A DNA stretch of 6,431 nt from contig DKBC01000008.1 in the NCBI GenBank assembly GCA_002451065.1, positions 10,634 through 17,064 on the forward strand. Reading direction: 5' to 3'. Position 1 is the first letter of the stretch. Every line of letters begins with the position of its first letter. Below the pieces are notes generated by a model that saw only the letters and a list, made by a program, of their open reading frames with translations, was not told where the DNA came from and made no database searches. The stretch is from Betaproteobacteria bacterium UBA6910 (GTDB taxonomy: Bacteria; Pseudomonadota; Gammaproteobacteria; Burkholderiales; UBA6910). Of the stretch, positions 1 to 4,603 are shown piece after piece. The translations under genes and the position numbers were made by a program.

Positions 1-437
1 CGGCGCATCTCCTCGCTCCTCCCCAGCCGCACATACTGCTCCTGCGGGGTGAGCACGGAATCGGCCTCGCCCAGCGCATTCGCCCCGTAGCTCGACCAGC
101 GGTAGTCCCGCGGATGCCGCACCATCCCGGCGCGCACCGGGTTCAACTCGATGTAGCGGTAACAGGCCAGCACGTAGTCCTCGCTCTGGGTCAGGCAGGA
201 GCGGAAGCGCCCTTCCCACAGCGTCCCGCTGCGCCGGTAGCCACGATTGACGTGCTGCACGTAGCGCTGCCCGAGGTGCTTCATGAGCAGCGCCGCGCTG
301 TCGGCCTTACCGGGCGTGAGCAGCCGGTGCACATGGTTGGTCATCAGCACGTAGGCGTGCAGCGCGCATTGGGCCTCGCCCAGCCAGTGCAGGCAGCCGA
401 GATATTCCTCCTCGCAGAAGAAGCACGGCTCGCTCAA
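1..437 (-). pseudogene. REP-associated tyrosine transposase (RAYT, Y1_Tnp family), 5'-truncated, runs off left edge
   Basis: The reverse strand is open from about 440 to base 1 and reads as a RAYT, the single-copy IS200-like transposases that mobilise REP palindromes. Visible in order are PCFFCEEEY, LHWLGE, HAYVLMTNHVHRLL (the HUH metal site, 327-335), LLMKHLGQRYVQ, RSGTLWEGRFRSC, and YIELNPVRAGM, whose first Tyr (153-155) is the probable nucleophile, then YRWSSY. No frameshift or stop interrupts it. What is missing is the usual first 20 or so residues with the '..HHVIQRGNN' strand. Upstream, the same frame lies inside the cyclic-di-GMP gene's coding sequence and has no ATG, GTG or TTG before a stop at about 590. 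The only start that keeps the recognisable part is TTG at 437, which overlaps the neighbour's TGA stop. I therefore call it a truncated remnant, although translation coupled to the upstream gene is conceivable. The C-terminus lies outside the window. Family identity is firm; pseudogene status is inferred. Confidence 0.82.
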
Positions 438-2128
438 ATCCGGACCCAGGTCGCCGCCTGCTGCAAGGGCTCCGGCCTGGCGATGCCGTAGCCCTGGGCA
501 TAATCGACGCCGATTTCGCGAAGCTTCTGGATCACCGCCTCTGTCTCCGCGAATTCGGCGATGGTCTTGAGGCCCATGACATGACCCACCTCATTGATGG
601 CCGCGACCATGGCGCAGTTGACCGGATCGTCAACCATGTCCCGGACAAAGGCGCCGTCGATCTTGAGATAGTCGACCCGCAGCGTCTTGAGGTAGCCGAA
701 GGACGAGATTCCCCGCCCGAAGTCGTCGAGAGCGAACCGGCACCCCAGCCCCTTGAGATCCTCGATCACCGCCATCGCCCGCGAAAGGTTGGAAATTGCG
801 GCGGTTTCCGTGATCTCGAAGCAAACCCGGCGCGGCGGCACCGCCGTGGCGGCAAACTGGCGCCGCACGTGGTCCGGGAATCCCTCGTCGCACAAGGTGC
901 TGGCGGAAAGGTTGATGCACAGCACGGGTGCATCCGCGCCGCCCGGCTGCTGGCTGAGCAGGTGGAGGGCGTGGCTCACGACCCACGAATCCACCGCGGG
1001 CATGAGGTTGTAGCGCTCGGCCGCGGGTATGAACGCGGCCGGCTCGATCCGAGTTCCGTCCTCCTCGCAAAGATAGATCAGGGCCTCCAGGTGTTCCTCC
1101 CCTTCTCCGGCGCGGATCGGCGCGATGCGCTGGAAATGGAGGCGGAAGCGCTCCTCGCCAAGGGCCTTGGCGATGCGCGACACCCAGCGCATCTCATGCC
1201 AGTGCCGGGCCAGATCACTGTCCTCGTGGTGATACACCTGCACCCGCCCCCGTCCCCGCTCCTTGGCCGTGAAGCACGCCGTATCGGCGCCGGCCAGCAC
1301 GCTGGGCGCGCCCTCGGCGTCGCGCTCGAACGGCGCCACGCCGGCGCTGGCGCTGATCACAAACACGGAATCGTGCCAGGTAAAGCGGTGCCGGCGTACG
1401 CAGGCGATCAGCCGAGCCGCCAGGCGCTCCGCGTCCGTCAACGTGCAACCCCGGAGCAGCAGGCCGAATTCATCGCCGCCGAGGCGCGCCAGGAGGTCGG
1501 CATCCCGCAGCTCCGGCAACAGCAGGGTCGAGACCTGCCGCAGCAATTCGTCTCCGGCATCGTGCCCGCAGGTGTCGTTAACGACCTTGAACTGGTCCAA
1601 GTCCAAATACACCATGGCGTGCGCCGTGCCATCCAGCCAGGTTTCGGCCAGCAAATCCTCCGCGCGGCGCAGAAACTCGGCCCGGTTCACCAGTCCCGTC
1701 ACCGGGTCATGGCAAGCCTCGTAGGAGCGTTCGTGAGCCAGACGCTGGGCTCGCCCGTGGTCCCGGAACGCCAGCGCGTATCCCGACGGCAACCGCGCGC
1801 AGGTTCCTTCGATGCTCAGGGCTCCGCCGTCCCGGGTCGTGAGCAGCGCGTTCCCCACGGGGAAGTCGAACCCCCCTTCCCGCCGCAGCCGGCTCACCGG
1901 GTCCTCCAGGGGCTCTCCGGTGCGCCGGTCGATCACGGGAAACACCCGCTGCAGGGACTGGCCGCGCGCCTGCTCCAGGTTCCAGCCGGTTAGGGATTCC
2001 GCCACCGGGTTGAGGTGACACACCCGCCCGTCGGCGTCGGCGAACACCACCCCGAACCACATTCCGTAGTCCGCCGCTTCCGCAGCCGATGAGCCCCAGC
2101 CCGTAATCAAGTCAGCCTCTCGCCTCAC
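434..2128 (-). CDS. PAS-GGDEF-EAL bifunctional cyclic-di-GMP synthase/phosphodiesterase
   Basis: This 564-residue protein has no signal peptide or membrane segment and should be cytoplasmic. Residues 20-125 form a PAS domain (NPVAESLTGW at 40-49). Residues 137-300 are GGDEF with DLDQFK (176-181), an intact RLGGDEF active site (GGDEF at 217-221) and a product-inhibition RxxD (RDAD, 208-211) five residues before it. Residues 325-555 are EAL with EAL (348-350), NLS (406-408), ITET (439-442), DDFG (468-471), KID (489-491), AEFAE (524-528) and YAQGY (543-547). Both catalytic centres look metal-competent, so it may make and degrade cyclic di-GMP, with PAS as the sensory input. The usual EALxR arginine is tyrosine (Y352), which could weaken nucleotide binding. 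The GTG start is uncertain: TTG at codon 7 has a better AGAGG ribosome site five bases upstream, and neither choice affects a domain. The stop coincides with the edge of the transposase remnant, but the EAL domain appears complete. Confidence 0.93.
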   Translation of the reverse strand: MRREADLITGWGSSAAEAADYGMWFGVVFADADGRVCHLNPVAESLTGWNLEQARGQSLQRVFPVIDRRTGEPLEDPVSRLRREGGFDFPVGNALLTTRDGGALSIEGTCARLPSGYALAFRDHGRAQRLAHERSYEACHDPVTGLVNRAEFLRRAEDLLAETWLDGTAHAMVYLDLDQFKVVNDTCGHDAGDELLRQVSTLLLPELRDADLLARLGGDEFGLLLRGCTLTDAERLAARLIACVRRHRFTWHDSVFVISASAGVAPFERDAEGAPSVLAGADTACFTAKERGRGRVQVYHHEDSDLARHWHEMRWVSRIAKALGEERFRLHFQRIAPIRAGEGEEHLEALIYLCEEDGTRIEPAAFIPAAERYNLMPAVDSWVVSHALHLLSQQPGGADAPVLCINLSASTLCDEGFPDHVRRQFAATAVPPRRVCFEITETAAISNLSRAMAVIEDLKGLGCRFALDDFGRGISSFGYLKTLRVDYLKIDGAFVRDMVDDPVNCAMVAAINEVGHVMGLKTIAEFAETEAVIQKLREIGVDYAQGYGIARPEPLQQAATWVRI

Positions 2129-2162
2129 GCCAATCTCGCGAATCGCATTTGTTCACGGGGCC

Positions 2163-2195
2163 ATCGTAGCGCCTCGACCCAGACCGGATTGTCAA
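2163..2195 (-). promoter_or_regulatory. Weak candidate promoter for the PAS-GGDEF-EAL gene
   Basis: On the reverse strand there is a perfect TTGACA (2195-2190), and TACGAT (2168-2163) follows 21 bases later. The -35 match is perfect, but the spacer is about 4 bases too long for a normal sigma-70 promoter. This is a hint only. It would place the RNA start about 25-30 bases before the GTG codon. Confidence 0.25.
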
Positions 2196-2211
2196 GAATG
2201 CGCGGCCCGAA

Positions 2212-2228
2212 TGTTAAACGTTGTTAAA
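2212..2228. promoter_or_regulatory. Tandem TGTTAAA direct repeat, candidate OmpR-family regulator box
   Basis: TGTTAAA occurs at 2212-2218 and again at 2222-2228, 10 bases apart, so both copies face the same side of the helix. OmpR/PhoB-type dimers bind head-to-tail half-sites with 10-11 bp spacing, and such a regulator is encoded 52 bases downstream. Lying about 50-65 bases before the presumed start of transcription, the box could serve activation of the operon. Binding is inferred from spacing, position and contrast with the GC-rich background. Confidence 0.4.
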
Positions 2229-2246
2229 TACCTATACGGCATCAAC

Positions 2247-2263
2247 TTGCGGCCGATTTGCGG
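2247..2263. promoter_or_regulatory. Tandem TTGCGG direct repeat next to the regulator promoter
   Basis: TTGCGG lies at 2247-2252 and 2258-2263, an 11-bp period that would also suit a head-to-tail OmpR-family dimer. It sits immediately upstream of TAATAT, where a bound protein would cover the -35/spacer region and could repress. The repeat unit is GC-rich and short, so chance is a real alternative. Confidence 0.25.
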
Positions 2264-2264
2264 G

Positions 2265-2270
2265 TAATAT
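2265..2270 (+). promoter_or_regulatory. Candidate -10 box (TAATAT) of the regulator operon
   Basis: TAATAT is close to the TATAAT consensus. The hexamer 17 bp upstream (2242-2247, TCAACT) is a poor -35, as expected of an activator-dependent promoter. Transcription would begin near 2277, only a few bases before the ATG at 2280, giving a leaderless or nearly leaderless mRNA. No clear Shine-Dalgarno sequence precedes that ATG. Confidence 0.35.
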
Positions 2271-2279
2271 TGGGCCGGC

Positions 2280-3002
2280 ATGCGACTCGCCATTCTCGAA
2301 GACGACGCCGCGCAGGCGGAAGCCCTGGCCGGTTGGCTCAAGGCCGCAGGCCACGATTGCCATGTCTATCCGGCGGGCAAGACATTGCTCAAGGACGCCG
2401 GCCGCGAGAGCTTCGATCTCGTGATCCTGGACTGGGAGGTTCCCGACCTGAGCGGCATGCACGTGCTGCGCTGGATCCGGCGCGCGCTGCCGCCCGGACT
2501 GCCGGTGCTGTTCGTCACCTACCGGGACGCCGAGGAGGACATCATCGAGGCCCTGGGCCAGGGCGCCGACGATTACCTTTCGAAACCCGTGCGGCGGGGG
2601 GAGCTGCTGGCCCGGGTCAGCGCGCTGCTGCGCCGCGCCTGGCCGGCGGCCGACAACGCGGTGCTCGAATTCCCGCCCTACCGGCTCGAAACCGCGAGCC
2701 ACCGGCTGACCCTGAAGGGGAGCGAAATCGCGCTGACGCAGAAGGAGTTCGCGGTGGCCCAGTTCCTGTTTCGCAACCTGGGGCGCGTGGTGTCGCGGGG
2801 CCACCTGTTGGAGGCGGTGTGGGGACGCGGCGAGGAATTGTCCTCCCGGACCCTCGACACCCACGTGAGCCGCGTGCGCACCAAGCTGCAGCTGCGCCCG
2901 GAGAACGGCTACCGCCTGGCGCCGGTGTACAGCTATGGGTACCGCCTGGAGGCGGTCGCAGAACCCGCCGCCGGCAAGACTCCCCCGACCCCCTCGACGT
3001 AA
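2280..3002 (+). CDS. OmpR/PhoB-family response regulator (REC-wHTH)
   Basis: This 240-residue protein has the standard length and layout of the OmpR/PhoB class. The receiver domain spans residues 2-118, with acidic pocket E7-D8-D9, phospho-acceptor D51 in VILDWEVP, switch residue T80 in LFVT and the conserved lysine K102 in LSKP. The DNA-binding winged helix spans about 127-224 and includes LTQKEFAVAQFLF, the EAVWGRG turn, a recognition helix around SRTLDTHVSRVRTKL (189-203) and the wing YSYGYRLE. A Pro/Thr-rich tail of about 13 residues follows. It should be a cytoplasmic transcription factor phosphorylated by the CHASE2 kinase of the same operon, the only kinase visible here. The ATG is fixed by the receiver's first beta strand, yet no good ribosome site precedes it. 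Targets are unknown; the direct repeats upstream suggest autoregulation. Confidence 0.94.
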   Translation: MRLAILEDDAAQAEALAGWLKAAGHDCHVYPAGKTLLKDAGRESFDLVILDWEVPDLSGMHVLRWIRRALPPGLPVLFVTYRDAEEDIIEALGQGADDYLSKPVRRGELLARVSALLRRAWPAADNAVLEFPPYRLETASHRLTLKGSEIALTQKEFAVAQFLFRNLGRVVSRGHLLEAVWGRGEELSSRTLDTHVSRVRTKLQLRPENGYRLAPVYSYGYRLEAVAEPAAGKTPPTPST

Positions 3003-3007
3003 GCAAC

Positions 3008-4603
3008 ATGCGGCCAGTCCTGCTCGCCATCTTCCTGCTCATGATCACGTTGCCGGCGGCGGCCGAGGAACAGTTCGTGTACCGCGCAGAATCCGGCGAC
3101 ACGCTTATCGGCATCGCCGGACGCCTGCTGATCCGTCCCACGGACTGGCCACGCGTCCAGCGCCTGAACAGGATTCAGAACCCGCGCCGGATCCCGGTGG
3201 GTAGCAAGATCCGCATCCCCATGTCCTGGATAAGGCGCGACCCCGAATCTGCCCGGGTCCTTACGGTGCAGGGCCGCGCCGAAAGCCAGGGCACGCCGAT
3301 CAATACCGGCGCCCTGCTCCCCGAGGGCAGCCTGGTGACGACCGGAGACGATGGCTACGCGACCCTCGGCCTGCCGGACGGCAGCGAACTCACCCTGCAG
3401 GCCGGAAGCACGCTGCGCCTGGAGACGCTTCGCCGCTACGGCGACACGGACCTGCGCGATACCTCCCTCAAACTGGAGCAGGGCCGGGTCGAAACCCGGG
3501 TCGCGCCGCGCCGGGGCCAAAACGGGCGTTTCGAGATCCGCTCCAAGGTGGCCGTGGCGGGCGTGAGGGGCACGGAATTTCGGGTTGGCGCGGAGGAGGA
3601 AACCGCGCGCAGCGAAGTCCTTTCGGGAACCGTGGATGTGGAAGGGCTGGCCAGCGCCCGGCACGTGCGGGTCGACGCGGGATTCGGCACCCGGGTGCGC
3701 GGCACGGCGCCGCCCGCCGAACCTCGCCGCCTGCTTCCCGCACCCGATCTCCGCGCCCTTCCCGCCCTGCAGGAGCGCCCGCTGGTGCGCTTCGAGATTC
3801 CGCTTCCGCCGGGAGTCGAGGCGTGGCGCGCGCAGGTGGCGAGCGACCGCGGCTTCCAGAACGTGTTCGCCGAGGGCTTCGCCCGCTCCGCCGACCTGCG
3901 GCTGTCGGGAATCCCGGACGGAGAGTATTGGCTGCGGGTGCGGGGCGTGGATTCTGCCGGACTTGAGGGTCTGGACGCCTATCACCGTTTCCGCCTCAAG
4001 GCCCGCCCCGAGCCGCCTTTCCCTGCGGCTCCGGCACCGGATGCCAAGCTGACAGTGGGCGCGGTGGAATTTCGCTGGTCGCAGCCGGAGGGGGCCAACC
4101 GCTACCGCATTCAAGTGGCACGGGACGCCGATTTCGCCTCCGTGATCCGAGACCAGGACCGCCTTCCCGGACTCGCCCACTCCCTGGAAGGGCTGGAGCC
4201 GGGACGCTACTGGTGGCGCCTGGCGAGCGCCCGCGCCGACGGCGACCGGGGCCCGTTCGGAGACCCTCAAGGGTTCACCCTCAAGCCACTACCGCCCAAT
4301 CCGGATCCCCCGGACCTGGACGAAACGCAGCTGCGCTTTTCCTGGCCCGCCGAGCCCGCCCAGAGGTTCCTGTTTCAGCTCGCCCACGACCCGCAGTTCT
4401 CGCGCCTTCTCGCGGAGCGGGAGCTGGCCGAGCCCCGTGTCACGCTGGACCGGCCGGATCCCGGCAGCTATTACATGCGGGTCCGGGCCACGGATCCCGA
4501 CGGATACGTGGGGCCGTTCACCTCGCCCCAGCGATTCGAGGTTCCCGCGCCCCCCGCGCAGCCCTGGTGGCTCCTCCTGCTGCTGATCTTTCCCCTGCTG
4601 TGA
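3008..4603 (+). CDS. Periplasmic LysM-FecR protein with three FN3-like repeats
   Basis: The 531-residue protein starts at the ATG five bases after the regulator's stop, a start supported by a signal peptide (residues 1-19, hydrophobic core LLAIFLLMITL, likely cleavage after PAAA). LysM, a peptidoglycan-binding fold, spans about 23-71 (YRAESGDTLIGIAGRL to KIRIP). The FecR domain spans about 105-212, with hallmark VAVAGVRGTEFRV (181-193). Three FN3-like units follow (258-332, 350-426, 441-513). The C-terminus is proline-rich and then hydrophobic, WWLLLLLIFPLL (520-531), with no charged residues after it. FecR domains are best known from FecR-type anti-sigma regulators, but no sigma factor or TonB receptor is visible here and the partner gene is a CHASE2 kinase. 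The inferred role is as a wall-bound accessory sensor or ligand platform for that kinase. Other possibilities are a scaffold or adhesin-like surface protein. No strong ribosome site precedes it, so coupling to the regulator is likely. Confidence 0.9.
   Translation: MRPVLLAIFLLMITLPAAAEEQFVYRAESGDTLIGIAGRLLIRPTDWPRVQRLNRIQNPRRIPVGSKIRIPMSWIRRDPESARVLTVQGRAESQGTPINTGALLPEGSLVTTGDDGYATLGLPDGSELTLQAGSTLRLETLRRYGDTDLRDTSLKLEQGRVETRVAPRRGQNGRFEIRSKVAVAGVRGTEFRVGAEEETARSEVLSGTVDVEGLASARHVRVDAGFGTRVRGTAPPAEPRRLLPAPDLRALPALQERPLVRFEIPLPPGVEAWRAQVASDRGFQNVFAEGFARSADLRLSGIPDGEYWLRVRGVDSAGLEGLDAYHRFRLKARPEPPFPAAPAPDAKLTVGAVEFRWSQPEGANRYRIQVARDADFASVIRDQDRLPGLAHSLEGLEPGRYWWRLASARADGDRGPFGDPQGFTLKPLPPNPDPPDLDETQLRFSWPAEPAQRFLFQLAHDPQFSRLLAERELAEPRVTLDRPDPGSYYMRVRATDPDGYVGPFTSPQRFEVPAPPAQPWWLLLLLIFPLL
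3779..4546 (+). repeat. Three degenerate FN3-like protein repeats inside the FecR protein
   Basis: The units run at about 3779-4003, 4055-4285 and 4328-4546. Each has the plan 'F.W/I..P ... Y/W R.Q.A.D..F..V/L ... G.YW.R.R..D..G..GP...F.L'. The aligned cores are WRAQVASDRGFQNVFAEG, YRIQVARDADFASVIRD and FLFQLAHDPQFSRLLAE, followed by GEYWLRVRGVD, GRYWWRLASAR and GSYYMRVRATD. Similarity is clear in protein but not in DNA, so the duplication is old. Confidence 0.75.
4600..4603 (+). other. GTGA start-stop overlap joining the FecR and CHASE2 kinase genes
   Basis: The FecR protein's TGA (4601-4603) overlaps the kinase's GTG (4600-4602). The upstream bases are C/T-rich (ctcctcctgctgctg) and carry no Shine-Dalgarno sequence, so the kinase is probably translated by ribosomes terminating on the FecR gene. 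That would tie the amounts of the two proteins together. Confidence 0.75.

Larger units (their letters stand above)
2129..2279. promoter_or_regulatory. Divergent intergenic control region
   Basis: These 151 bases separate the leftward cyclic-di-GMP gene from the rightward regulator operon and must hold both promoters. The part from 2211 to 2245 is clearly AT-richer than the surrounding GC-rich coding DNA. It contains two pairs of exact direct repeats and a TAATAT box, listed separately. No Rho-independent terminator and no recognisable riboswitch were seen. Confidence 0.8.

Noticed and set aside
114..491. Open plus-strand frame of 125 codons
   Set aside because: It is the antisense image of the transposase remnant and the end of the EAL gene, and its residues match no family, whereas the reverse strand gives clear RAYT motifs.
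581..1993. Long (470-codon) plus-strand open frame
   Set aside because: It is opposite to the PAS-GGDEF-EAL gene and is a by-product of high GC content. It is His/Arg/Gly/Pro/Ala-rich with no recognisable domain.
2125..2148. Seven-codon upstream frame (ATG at 2148, TGA overlapping the GTG start) on the minus strand
   Set aside because: It has no clear ribosome site and no regulatory codon pattern, and is short enough to occur by chance. It also becomes irrelevant if the TTG at codon 7 of the cyclic-di-GMP gene is the true start.
2217..2222. AACGTT palindrome between the TGTTAAA repeats
   Set aside because: The symmetry does not extend beyond six bases; the direct repeat explains the pattern better.
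2258..3007. In-frame 250-codon N-terminal extension of the FecR protein
   Set aside because: This stretch overlaps the response regulator in another frame and is Arg/Gly-rich. The signal peptide at 3008 marks the true start.
2933..4270. Long minus-strand open frame of 445 codons
   Set aside because: It is antisense to the FecR gene, with low-complexity Arg/Ala/Gly composition and no domain.
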